Shown here: positions 33,901 to 40,599 of the stretch, one piece after another | Position numbering within the stretch: the first letter of the stretch is position 1 | How the letters are laid out: every line of letters begins with the position of its first letter | Assembly (NCBI RefSeq): GCF_042654985.1 | Contig: NZ_JBHSMT010000026.1 | Location: 62,001 to 126,000 of the forward strand | DNA length: 64,000 nucleotides | Direction: 5' to 3' | Origin: Paraherbaspirillum soli | GTDB lineage: Bacteria > Pseudomonadota > Gammaproteobacteria > Burkholderiales > Burkholderiaceae_D | Translations under genes and position numbers: made by a program | Notes under the pieces: generated by a model | Seen by the model: the letters and a program-made list of their open reading frames with translations, nothing else | What the model was told of the DNA's origin: nothing | The model's database searches: none

Positions 33901-34553
33901 CCACTTATGGGGGCAAGCCGGGCACGAGCATTTCGAATCTGACCGATATTGTGGAGGTGGCCGGCAACGGCGGTGCCTTTGCAGCGCGACGGGCCAACGG
34001 CAGCGTGGTGGTCTGGGGGCACGATTCATATGGCGGCAAGATCGACACGAGCATTTCGAATCTGACCGATATTGTCGACGTGGTCGGCAACGTTTTTGCC
34101 TTTGCAGCGCGACGGGCCAATGGCACCGTGGTGGCCTGGGGGAACACTGGATATGGCGGCGATCTAGGCTCCACCATTCCGACGATGACCGACATTGTCC
34201 AGGTGGTGGGTAACGGCTATGCCTTCGCAGCGCTGCGGGCCAATGGCACCGTGGTGGCTTGGGGCGGTGCCGTTTACGGCGGCACCATACCCCGGGCGAT
34301 TGTTGAGCAGCTGAAGAATGTGCGGGCCGTCTACGCTAATAGTGTCGCTTTTGTAGCGCTGACCGACGACAAGCGCATAGTGACCTGGGGAGTGGACGGT
34401 AGCGGTGGCAACAGCGGCAGCGTCAGCGGCCAGATCGACGGCCAGATCTCCTACGAAGCTACGCCGGCTTCTCGCTGCATTCGTCATCAATTCGCAGCGA
34501 TTGGCGCTGAGGTGGGTGCCGAGGTCAGCACTGAGGTGGTGGAAATCGCGTAG
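30930..34553 (+). CDS. Large RCC1-like repeat protein with N-terminal beta-sandwich repeats
   Basis: The 1207-residue protein has two halves. Residues about 30-710 hold roughly five to six divergent ~120-residue beta-sandwich units, each with a phrase such as VDGxLDPxxVPxGxTxxIxAxAxMxxGDxVxLxW, an Ig-like architecture. Residues about 805-1120 hold around eight near-identical 41-residue repeats with the core GSVVAWG...YGG...TDIVEVVGN..AFAARRA, the RCC1-type beta-propeller pattern. No signal peptide is seen. ATG 30930 is preferred to GTG 30924 because AGGAG is then 8 nt away. It may be a surface or toxin-associated adhesin-like protein, but no function can be assigned. Confidence 0.75.
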   Translation: MTTVSPPILDSTLNLLTASSHALPAPQLPAAYNGVGLGWDHLLDSKCPVIVLVSYPNMLSSEVVYLYWNDELVQTLPGREDGGVLAFEVLPMQIPDGPAQVRYVVHDSIRQTDTTSSSLSLVVKRSLPGGVIPGPLGDINHYLAVPAGLPALITPELAAKGIPVQIASYLNMAEGDTIQLSWHGHLPRLTHTVERDEVGRAMTIEVPEAVILAVGDTTDLAVRYEIRDQANNWSGWSQHATGAVEIDCNALAPPRVVDAIDGVIDVHGLNGKNVTVRIPAYADVAKGDLIALTWAGQTAGGSAVAPAVVEHTVTQDDVEFGVAPLSIAYAYVADTAQGQATVHYSVKRYGAPERTSGRVLVRTVDPTCRLAPPRVLEAVDGELDPSRVPAVGATVEIDAYAGMAAGDVVRLNWLGRAADHVAYPIDESKFIYGSTVGLPVYFVVPKDQVERLAGGSLTVSYTVITCTNAELTSPELKLQVKAAEAQALLPLPTVDGAVDGVLDPYNVPNGTTLRIPASAHTRAGETVRVFWTGRTNNIGVDSFTDCFPVSAGTAGKELPFPVALKYITANIGTEVTVRYQLELGHKVCSSPVLSLYIGYVATMPLPAPSIDEARGDKLDPADTPFGATVRIGAGAHLKTGDKVVVYWKGTPGPGTTSVHHTVTRDEAGLALKLIVPAKVVQADDGHTITLDYTVKRGNNPIQTSFPAAYDVGSYLGAGQLLVMGARSSAPGFAFLPGSKQQLTAFDARTRLPVAAFWKYAGEPGEPGEYHGSTFRDTQPARPLHVRLGAGRVTVNPKNLTGTGNGSADAFVARLDRGDLVAWGTVGYGGKLDPSISTMTDIVEAVGNGYAFAARRNNGSVVAWGLATAGGNTDTGTSVSKLTDIVEVVGNPQAFAARRANGSVVAWGAAGYGGNPDTSISNLTDIVEVVGNGFAFAARRANGSVVAWGHATYGGKPDTSISDLTDIVEVVGNGFAFAARRANGSVVAWGEATYGGKPGTSISNLTDIVEVAGNGGAFAARRANGSVVVWGHDSYGGKIDTSISNLTDIVDVVGNVFAFAARRANGTVVAWGNTGYGGDLGSTIPTMTDIVQVVGNGYAFAALRANGTVVAWGGAVYGGTIPRAIVEQLKNVRAVYANSVAFVALTDDKRIVTWGVDGSGGNSGSVSGQIDGQISYEATPASRCIRHQFAAIGAEVGAEVSTEVVEIA
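33345..34290 (+). repeat. 123-bp tandem repeats inside the RCC1-like gene
   Basis: The phrase AGCGTGGTGGC(T/C)TGGGG recurs at 33504, 33633, 33756, 33879, 34002, and as ACCGTGGTGG at 34125 and 34248. The spacing is 123 bp (129 bp once). Neighbouring units are almost identical in DNA, so they arose by recent duplication and probably vary in number. Confidence 0.85.
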
Positions 34554-34659
34554 CGTCATCACGCAGTTCCAGGGGGATCGAACAGGTGGTTTCTGAAGTG
34601 CCAGGTCGATCTTTCGAGGTGTCACTACCTATCTTCAGAAGGTCGATATCGACCCTTTT

Positions 34660-34702
34660 AGCATCGACACTGCCCTTGTTTGGGGCGGTGCCGATGCTTT
34701 TT
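34660..34702 (+). terminator. Terminator-like hairpin after the RCC1-like gene
   Basis: AGCATCGACACTGCCC and GGGGCGGTGCCGATGCT form a ~16-bp stem with one mismatch and one G-T pair, followed by TTTTT. It sits between the RCC1-like gene and the duplicated permease end. Confidence 0.65.
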
Positions 34703-34714
34703 GCATAGCCATCT

Positions 34715-34900
34715 GGCCAGCGGCGCGGCCGCCACCGGATGGGCACTGGCGCATATGTCTTCAGCTTCAGCTGGACCTTCAGCCCGCTGGTGTGGCTGGC
34801 CGGGATGACGACTGGTGCGGTTTGCACCTTGGTCGGCGGCTGGGTCGGGCTGCGCAATGTATTGAACCAGCCGCCGCTGCAAACTCTGCGCGAGGCGTAA
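34715..34900 (+). pseudogene. Duplicated 3' end of the FtsX-like permease gene
   Basis: About 92 percent identical by eye to 30427-30613, with one base missing in the TATGTCTTCAGC region and TAA in place of TGA. It is not translatable as a gene. With the left copy it forms 186-187 bp direct repeats around the RCC1-like gene. The rest of the gap 34554-35194 holds the hairpin at 34660, a TTGGGCT palindrome and a REP-like repeat; I see no gene. Confidence 0.8.
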
Positions 34901-35044
34901 TCGACGATCCGGCAACCCACTTGAAATTTCGAAACGCCCTTGAAAACGAACCGAGTTTGTTGGTGGGCACCTGGGTCACGCCCGAGGTGACGGCGTTTCT
35001 TGGCAAAGCGATGGTCAGTCTTAGTACGGCTTAAGCGCAGTGTT

Positions 35045-35066
35045 GGTTGGGCTGCAAAGCCCAACC
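35045..35066. repeat. TTGGGCT palindrome
   Basis: GGTTGGGCT (35045-35053) and AGCCCAACC (35058-35066) form a perfect 9-bp hairpin. The inner TGGGCTGCAAAGCCCA is also present, inverted, at 11087-11102. Confidence 0.6.
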
Positions 35067-35073
35067 GTTATGC

Positions 35074-35189
35074 GTAGGTCGGAAAAGCGCAGCGTCTTCC
35101 GACGTTGGATGCATCGCCGAAAAGAGCCAAGGGCTTGACCGGCTGATGCGATTCACGCCGTCGGAAGGCGCTGCGCTTTTCCGACCTAC
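35074..35189. repeat. 116-bp variant of the REP/MITE-like element
   Basis: Begins GTAGGTCGGAAAAGCGCAGC and ends GCTGCGCTTTTCCGACCTAC, so the ends are compensatory variants of the 96-bp copies (GGTCGG/CCGACC instead of GGGCGG/CCGCCC). The covarying ends suggest the paired form matters. Confidence 0.8.
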
Positions 35190-35194
35190 TTGAC

Positions 35195-35557
35195 TTAACG
35201 ACGCTCTTTCAAGTGCTTGGCATTGCGACGCTCGATATCCGCAGCGGCCTGTTCCGCCAGATCGCTGCAAGCGTCGATCGCAAACAACATCAACCGCTCG
35301 CGGGCGGTGACGCTCAGCAGCGGCGGCTGCGCCGGATCGGCATAAATGCCGCTGGCCAGGTCGGTGGCGTGGATCAGTTCCAGACAGGTTTGGATGCCCA
35401 AGCAGTAGTTCTTGGTCTTGGATGAGCGTAGCGCGTCCGCATCGTGCCGTAGCGCCTCGACCAGCCAGGAGAACGGCTTGTGCAGGGCTTCGGGTTCAGA
35501 TGTATCGCTTACAGGTGGGAAGATATAGGTTTGGTCCGGCTTTTTGGCGTAGGTCAT
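35195..35557 (-). CDS. Small protein behind a structured leader RNA (paralogue of 13668-13931)
   Basis: The 120-residue soluble protein begins MTYAKKPDQTYIFP, matching the start of the 87-residue protein at 13668-13931, then diverges into a helix-rich body with three Cys residues. GAGGAG lies just before the ATG. The upstream leader has the same layout as leader A. Such proteins occur as small orphans in proteobacteria, but I cannot name the family. The two genes are over 20 kb apart, so they are dispersed paralogues, not a tandem duplication. Confidence 0.68.
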   Translation of the reverse strand: MTYAKKPDQTYIFPPVSDTSEPEALHKPFSWLVEALRHDADALRSSKTKNYCLGIQTCLELIHATDLASGIYADPAQPPLLSVTARERLMLFAIDACSDLAEQAAADIERRNAKHLKERR

Positions 35558-35800
35558 GCGGGCTCCTCTTACGGTGAATTTTCCGCCCTTCGCCGGCTGA
35601 CGAAGGAGGCGGGCACAACGTAGGGGTCAGAAACCGGCGTGTGAGTACCATTAACCGGCATGCCCGAAGGCATCCCTAGCAGGCCCGCCATAGAAGACGC
35701 GCATGATAGGGGCAGACGAAAAAAAACCGCTCGGGAGCGGCTGTCTGCCCGGTACTACACACAACACTGGTTCTGACACCAGGCCGCTTTGTCTCGCGGC
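35558..35800 (-). ncRNA. Structured leader RNA B with the same topology as leader A
   Basis: Helices in + coordinates: A GGCGGGC 35608-35614 with 35683-35689; B GTCAGAAACC 35626-35635 with 35769-35777 (one bulged A); C GTGTGAGTACC 35639-35649 with 35751-35762 (one bulge). A UUCG-loop hairpin ATGCC/GGCAT lies at 35660-35673. A further stem, GGGCAGAC 35710-35717 with 35743-35750, encloses CCGCT-CCCG-AGCGG followed in the sense strand by eight U, an intrinsic-terminator-like hairpin. Order and crossing pattern equal those of leader A while the paired bases differ, which is covariation. Ligand or regulator unknown. Confidence 0.65.
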
Positions 35801-35806
35801 TTAAGG

Positions 35807-35835
35807 AAGATAGCGCAGTTTTTCTTGAAATTCAA
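35807..35835 (-). promoter_or_regulatory. Sigma-70-type promoter of leader B
   Basis: On the minus strand TTGAAT (35835-35830) and TATCTT (35812-35807) are separated by 17 nt. Transcription would start near 35800. The remaining gap 35836-36021 leads to the PAAR gene and shows no gene. Confidence 0.5.
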
Positions 35836-36021
35836 ACACTATTTGCCGGGGTAGTGCGTTTGCATTCGGTCGTTCGTTGGCCTAGACCAAGATGATATGT
35901 TGCAAGACGATTTAAGAATTTCACCAATTGCCAATTGTGTATCTCCTGACTAGCATCCCGAATCTTGACAACCGATCAACGATTCACGCGCGAGACATGA
36001 TGAGCGCACAGGAGAAACTAA

Positions 36022-36603
36022 ATGGCAAAAGAAGCGGCAAGAGTCGGCGACCCGCTGTCGCACGGCGGCAGCATCACCAAAGGATCATCCAATGTCTTCA
36101 TCAACGGCAAACCGGCCGCTTACGTCACCAGCGAAGCCGCGTGCAGCGCCGACGGCAAGCAAACCATCAGCAAAGGCTCGGCCACCGTCTTCATCAATGG
36201 CAAGCCCGCCGTCCGCGTCAACGACACGGCATCCTGCGGCGCGACGGTGACCAGCGGTTCGTCGAATGTGTTTATCGGCGATGGCGGCAGCCCGATCCAC
36301 CCGGACGTAGCTGCGTATATTCTGTCGCGGCAGCAGACGCCGATGAGTTTTGCGGAACTGGCGGCATTGCTTGGCGTGGTGCCGTTCGGGATGGAGAGGG
36401 TCAGTGCGGCAGACTGCTTCGATGAACAAGTGCATCTGTTGCGCTCTGGCGGTTCGGCTGGGCTGCCTTTCTTCATCGAAACCGCAGACGGACGGCAGTT
36501 CAGCGGACAACTCGATGCCGAAGGCAAATTGCCGCGCGTGGCGACCGAGGGTCTTGAAAACTACGACATTTATTGGGGCGACGATGCCCTGGCGAAGGGT
36601 TAA
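36022..36603 (+). CDS. PAAR-domain protein (type VI secretion spike tip)
   Basis: The 193-residue protein has a PAAR domain over residues 1-95: RVGDPLSHGG, SSNVFINGKPAA, then two more repeats ending SSNVFIGDGGSPIHPD. Such proteins cap the VgrG spike and recruit effectors. Residues 95-193 are an extension, possibly an adaptor for the effector encoded 3 nt downstream. No structural T6SS genes are in the window, so this is an orphan effector module that relies on an apparatus elsewhere. Confidence 0.88.
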   Translation: MAKEAARVGDPLSHGGSITKGSSNVFINGKPAAYVTSEAACSADGKQTISKGSATVFINGKPAVRVNDTASCGATVTSGSSNVFIGDGGSPIHPDVAAYILSRQQTPMSFAELAALLGVVPFGMERVSAADCFDEQVHLLRSGGSAGLPFFIETADGRQFSGQLDAEGKLPRVATEGLENYDIYWGDDALAKG

Positions 36604-36605
36604 AC

Positions 36606-37247
36606 ATGCCGAATACCATCCCTGCGGCAGGCCGGCGTTCAATCCCAACCAACAATATCAAAGGCTCGGTGCTCACGCTTCATATCCAGGCGATCACATT
36701 CCAGCAGCTATGGGACAACTACGTCACCGGCAATCCTTACGACGATCCTGCCGGAACGCATAAGAATCAATGCGCGATTCGCATGAGCGCGACCTTGCAC
36801 CGGGCCGGCATCGACATGAAATCGTTTTCGCAGAAAGTAGTCAAGCCAGCAAAAGGGAAGGCCACCATCGGCCGCATTCTGTTGAATGGCAAAGCGACGT
36901 CGACTCGCGCCAATGAAATGGCGCAGTGGCTCAGTTTGAGACCGTTTGAAGGCTTGCCCGCTAAACCGGAAGATATCACCGGGGCGGATTGGGAAGGCAA
37001 GGTGGCAGGGCGCACCGGGATCATATTTTTTGACGGGTATTGGCAGCAGGATGGAGACTCTTCCGACAATCTCTCTGGCGGACACATTGATCTTTGGAAT
37101 GGGGAGCGACTCACCATCTCGGGATTTTGGGGGAGCTTCTCAACGATGGGCAGATATGTCGGCATGCAAGCCATGCTTCCGGGGACGAATTTTGGATGGT
37201 CGGATCTTGGGAAGTCTAAAAAAATACTATTTTGGGAGATTCCATAG
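36606..37247 (+). CDS. tae4: Tae4-type peptidoglycan amidase effector
   Basis: The 213-residue protein has the Tae4 catalytic pair, Cys56 in KNQCAIRMSATLHRAG and His160 in GGHIDLWNG. NYVTGNPYDDP upstream is also typical of the family. Tae4 enzymes cleave the D-Glu-mDAP bond of peptidoglycan stems after T6SS delivery into the target periplasm. No signal peptide, as expected for a T6SS effector. ATG 36606 follows the PAAR stop by 2 nt. Its stop overlaps the GTG of the next gene. Confidence 0.85.
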   Translation: MPNTIPAAGRRSIPTNNIKGSVLTLHIQAITFQQLWDNYVTGNPYDDPAGTHKNQCAIRMSATLHRAGIDMKSFSQKVVKPAKGKATIGRILLNGKATSTRANEMAQWLSLRPFEGLPAKPEDITGADWEGKVAGRTGIIFFDGYWQQDGDSSDNLSGGHIDLWNGERLTISGFWGSFSTMGRYVGMQAMLPGTNFGWSDLGKSKKILFWEIP

Positions 37248-37591
37248 TGAAGCGGATTGCAGTGACGATTGGATTTTTTCTGTTCGGATTCGTTAGCTTC
37301 TGTTTGTGGGCAAAAGCGGATTCATATTTTTGTGATTTTTATCCAAAACTATGTGCATCCCCGTCGGGTGGATGCTATGAGATCGATCATTGCCCGATTT
37401 CTTTTTTGAGAGGAGCCGGAATATTGGCGATGATATTCGGAGCGCCAATTGTTTTTGGTATCGGGGCATTTCTATTTTCAAAATTAAAAAGGACGATGGT
37501 GAAGTGGCTAGCGTTTACTGCTTTTATGATTCTCATCCATGGAGTTTGTGTAGCTGCTTTAAGAATAGTGTCAGCAGTAGGTTTTTTCTGA
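37247..37591 (+). CDS. Membrane protein in the immunity position behind Tae4
   Basis: GTG 37247 overlaps the Tae4 TAG by one base and has GGGAG about 8 nt upstream; a TTG at 37232 is less likely. The 114-residue product has an N-terminal hydrophobic segment (5-23), a cysteine-rich loop with four Cys (residues 28-50), and two helices (about 55-75 and 85-105). Known Tai4 immunity proteins are soluble periplasmic dimers, so this is not a recognisable Tai4. The Cys-rich loop may be periplasmic, where Tae4 acts. Role inferred from position only. Confidence 0.6.
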   Translation: MKRIAVTIGFFLFGFVSFCLWAKADSYFCDFYPKLCASPSGGCYEIDHCPISFLRGAGILAMIFGAPIVFGIGAFLFSKLKRTMVKWLAFTAFMILIHGVCVAALRIVSAVGFF

Positions 37592-37664
37592 CATGAAGGT
37601 CACGCACTTCAAAAGCGGTTTCTGTAGAGCGAACCTCAAGCGGCATGCGTTATCATTCTGCCCC

Positions 37665-38108
37665 ATGACTACAGAACACAATCTCTCCCCTAACGCTGTT
37701 GATGACGCACAGCAAGCCAGCATCTACGACCTGATCGGCGGCGCTGCCAAATTACGCGAACTGGTTGACCGCTTTTACGACCTGATGGACCTGGAGCCGC
37801 AATTTGCCGTGATCCGGGCTCTGCATCCGACCACGCTGGATGGTTCGCGCGATAAGTTTTACTGGTTCCTGTCGGGCTGGAGCGGCGGCCCCGATCTGTA
37901 TATCGAGCGCTTCGGCCATCCGCGCCTGCGGGCCCGCCATTTGCCGTATGCGATTGCCAGCCCCGAGCGCGACCAATGGCTGCGCTGCATGGCGCTGGCG
38001 ATGCAGGATGTCGGCATGCAAGAGTGGCTGCAGGAACGCCTGCTGACCTCGTTCTTCCAGACCGCCGACTGGATGCGCAATAAAGCCGATCCGCAGCCCG
38101 CACAATAA
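37665..38108 (+). CDS. Group II truncated hemoglobin
   Basis: The 147-residue globin has RFYDLMDLEPQ, IRALHP, KFYWFLSGWSGGPDLYIERFGHPRLRARHLPYAI and ERDQWLRCM. The His in GHP is the proximal haem ligand region and the Trp in QWLRC is the group II marker. It likely handles O2, NO or peroxide in the cytoplasm. ATG 37665 is used because it begins the alignable region. It is followed closely by rmuC. Confidence 0.88.
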   Translation: MTTEHNLSPNAVDDAQQASIYDLIGGAAKLRELVDRFYDLMDLEPQFAVIRALHPTTLDGSRDKFYWFLSGWSGGPDLYIERFGHPRLRARHLPYAIASPERDQWLRCMALAMQDVGMQEWLQERLLTSFFQTADWMRNKADPQPAQ

Positions 38109-38123
38109 TTTTCAAACGCCCTC

Positions 38124-39590
38124 ATGACCCAAACAGAATTGCTCATCGTGTTATTTGCCGCAGCCGTCATCATCGTGCTGCAAATCGTCGCCATCGTGCG
38201 CGGCAGCCGCAGCGTCGACCTGACGCCCCAACTGATTCAATTGCAGAACGATCTGCAGCGTCACCAGCAAGACCTCGGCGAACGCCATCAGCGCGAACTG
38301 CGCAGCGAGGTGCAAACCAGCGCCCAAAGCACGCGCCAGGAACTGGGCAGCAATTTCGGCCAGTTCCAGCAAACGCTGGCGGCGCAAATGACCAGCGTCG
38401 CCACCTTGCAAAACAACCAGATGGATACGTTTGCGCAGCAGCTGGTGAAGCTCAATGAAACCAATGCGCAGCAGCTCGACAGCATGCGGCTGGCGATGAA
38501 CCAGCAGGCGCAGACCAGCCGCGAAGAGCAGGCGCAATCGCTGAAGCGTTTCGGCGACACGCTGAACCAGACGCTGGCGGCGTTGACCGAATCGAATGCG
38601 CAGCGCATGGCCGAGGTGCGGGCGACGCTGGAAGCCAAGATCAAGGATCTGCAAACCGATAACGGCATGCGCCTGGAAGAAATGCGCAAGACGGTCGACG
38701 AAAAGCTGCACGCGACGCTGGAGCAGCGGCTAGGCGAATCGTTCAAGATCGTTTCCGATCAGCTCGAAAACGTGCATAAGGGCTTGGGCGATATGCAGCA
38801 GCTGGCGATCGGCGTCGGCGACCTGAAGCGCGTGCTGACCAACGTCAAAACCCGCGGCACCTGGGGTGAAGTGCAACTGGAAATGCTGCTGGAACAGGTG
38901 CTGACGCCGGAGCAATACGCGAAGAATGTCGAAACCGTTCCCGGCAGCGGCGAGCGGGTCGAGTTTGCGATCAAGCTGCCCGGCAACGAGGACGGCAATA
39001 CGCCGGTATGGATGCCGATCGACGCCAAGTTCCCGAAAGAACAGTACGAACGTCTGGCCGAAGCGGCCGACCGTGCCGATGCCGACGGCGTGGCGCAGGC
39101 GGCCAAGGAGCTGGAGCGCGCAGTGCGCGGCGAAGCCAAAACCATCGCCGAAAAATACCTGTCGCCGCCACTCACTACCGACTTTGCGATCCTGTTCCTG
39201 CCGACCGAAGGCTTGTACGCCGAAGTGATGCGTCGCCCCGGGTTGGCCGACGATTTGCAGCGCGCGCACCGGGTCAGCATTGCCGGGCCATCGACCTTGT
39301 CGGCGCTGTTGAACAGCCTGCAAATGGGATTCCGCACCTTGGCGCTGGAAAAACGTTCGTCGGAAGTATGGCAAGTGCTGGGCGCGGTCAAGACCGAGTT
39401 CGGCAAATTCGGCGACGTGCTGGCGGCGACCAAATTGACGCTGGAACGGGCCGCCAAAAATATCGATCAGGCCGAAGTGCGCAGCCGCCAGATGGCGCGC
39501 AAATTGAAATCGGTGGAGGCCTTGCCGAGCGACGCGGCCCAGGCTTTACTGGGCAAAGAGCCGGAACTGCTGGCGGACGACGAAAGCTGA
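38124..39590 (+). CDS. rmuC: DNA recombination protein RmuC
   Basis: The 488-residue protein has an N-terminal membrane helix (4-24), a long Gln-rich coiled coil (about 35-215), and a C-terminal nuclease-like domain. The domain contains TRGTWGEVQLEMLLEQVLTPEQY and VWMPIDAKFPKEQYERL, the PD-(D/E)XK-like core of RmuC. RmuC limits inversion and rearrangement at short repeats. Full length for the family. Confidence 0.93.
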   Translation: MTQTELLIVLFAAAVIIVLQIVAIVRGSRSVDLTPQLIQLQNDLQRHQQDLGERHQRELRSEVQTSAQSTRQELGSNFGQFQQTLAAQMTSVATLQNNQMDTFAQQLVKLNETNAQQLDSMRLAMNQQAQTSREEQAQSLKRFGDTLNQTLAALTESNAQRMAEVRATLEAKIKDLQTDNGMRLEEMRKTVDEKLHATLEQRLGESFKIVSDQLENVHKGLGDMQQLAIGVGDLKRVLTNVKTRGTWGEVQLEMLLEQVLTPEQYAKNVETVPGSGERVEFAIKLPGNEDGNTPVWMPIDAKFPKEQYERLAEAADRADADGVAQAAKELERAVRGEAKTIAEKYLSPPLTTDFAILFLPTEGLYAEVMRRPGLADDLQRAHRVSIAGPSTLSALLNSLQMGFRTLALEKRSSEVWQVLGAVKTEFGKFGDVLAATKLTLERAAKNIDQAEVRSRQMARKLKSVEALPSDAAQALLGKEPELLADDES

Positions 39591-39597
39591 AATCGGC

Positions 39598-40434
39598 TCA
39601 GTAAACATCGCTTGGCGATGGACAGGGCATTGCAAACGGCGGCCTGCCGGGCTGCCGAACCACCTCCACCTTTATCCCAAGACAGGCCTGCACCAGATCA
39701 GGCGTCATGGTCGTGGCCGGACTACCCTGCGCCAGCAAATCGCCATCGGCCAGCCAGGCGATTTGATCGGCGTAGCGGGCGGCCAGATTGGGGTCGTGCA
39801 TGATTGCCAGTACGCCGATATTCCACTCTCCGGCCAAGCACCGCAGCGTCGTCAGCAGCTGGTGCTGATGCGCCAGATCCAATGCTGCGGTCGGCTCATC
39901 CAGCAGCAGATAACGGGGCGGCAAGCCGGATTCATCCGCTACATGCCGAGGACGCAATTGCGCCAGGACGCGAGCCAATTGCACGCGCGCCAGTTCGCCG
40001 CCGGACAAGGTGGTGACGTCGCGTTCCGCCAGTTGTGCGGCGCCCGCCAACGCCAGTGCCTCGACCGCAATCATGCGCTCGCCGAGGTCGTTGCCGCCGT
40101 TGTGCGGATAACATCCCAGCAGCACGATTTCCAGCGCGCTGAACGGAAAGGCGAATTGCACGCTTTGCGGCAATACCGCCCGCATCCGCGCCAGCGCTTG
40201 CGGCGTCAGGCCGGCGAGCGATGTGCCGTTGAGCGAGACCGCACCCGCCAGTTGTGCGCCGCCGGTTTGCAACAGACCATGAAATTCGCCGGACATGGCT
40301 TTCAGCAGCGTGCTTTTACCGGCGCCGTTGCGTCCCAGCAGGGCAACGATTTGGCCCGGCGGGATATGCAGATTCAGATTGCGCAGAATGATTGCATTGC
40401 CGCGCCGGACTGTCAGTTCTTTTGTCATCAGCAT
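39598..40434 (-). CDS. hmuV: Heme ABC transporter ATP-binding protein HmuV
   Basis: The 278-residue ATPase has Walker A (LLGRNGAGKST), signature LSGGELARVQLARVLAQL and Walker B with YLLLDEPTAALD. It powers the HmuTU importer. It is the last gene of hmuRSTUV, but 165 bp containing a 96-bp repeat and a GGCACCTCTAAAAACC motif separate it from hmuU. The other junctions are 11 bp or less, so the insertion may reduce coupling. Confidence 0.92.
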   Translation of the reverse strand: MLMTKELTVRRGNAIILRNLNLHIPPGQIVALLGRNGAGKSTLLKAMSGEFHGLLQTGGAQLAGAVSLNGTSLAGLTPQALARMRAVLPQSVQFAFPFSALEIVLLGCYPHNGGNDLGERMIAVEALALAGAAQLAERDVTTLSGGELARVQLARVLAQLRPRHVADESGLPPRYLLLDEPTAALDLAHQHQLLTTLRCLAGEWNIGVLAIMHDPNLAARYADQIAWLADGDLLAQGSPATTMTPDLVQACLGIKVEVVRQPGRPPFAMPCPSPSDVY

Positions 40435-40437
40435 ATA

Positions 40438-40453
40438 GGCACCTCTAAAAACC
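40438..40453. repeat. Single end motif GGCACCTCTAAAAACC
   Basis: Identical over 16 bp to the left arm of the inverted repeat at 20954-20970. Only one arm is present here, between the hmuV start and the 96-bp repeat. Confidence 0.5.
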
Positions 40454-40475
40454 TATTCAAAATCTGTAACGGCCT

Positions 40476-40571
40476 GTAGGGCGGATGAGCGCAGCGTTAT
40501 CCGCCGATGGATGTGCCACAGGTGTTTGACGCATCCAGAACGGCGGAAGGCGCTACGCTTTTCCGCCCTAC
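40476..40571. repeat. 96-bp REP/MITE-like element, copy 3
   Basis: Begins GTAGGGCGGATGAGCGCAGC and ends GCTACGCTTTTCCGCCCTAC; exactly 96 bp like the copies at 10772 and 13576. It lies inside the hmu operon between hmuU and hmuV, where it could fold in the mRNA and lower downstream expression. Confidence 0.85.
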
Positions 40572-40599
40572 TTACTACGGTTTCCATATGTGTCCCTCG

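Noticed and set aside
33435..34022. Minus-strand repeat protein opposite the RCC1-like repeats
   Set aside because: Its repeats are only the reverse complement of the 123-bp tandem repeats; no start signal.
33345..34290. CRISPR array
   Set aside because: The repeats are 123 bp, contiguous without spacers and in frame inside a protein gene.
34792..35034. 80-residue frame after the RCC1-like gene
   Set aside because: It runs through the duplicated permease end in a different frame from the permease and has no start signal.
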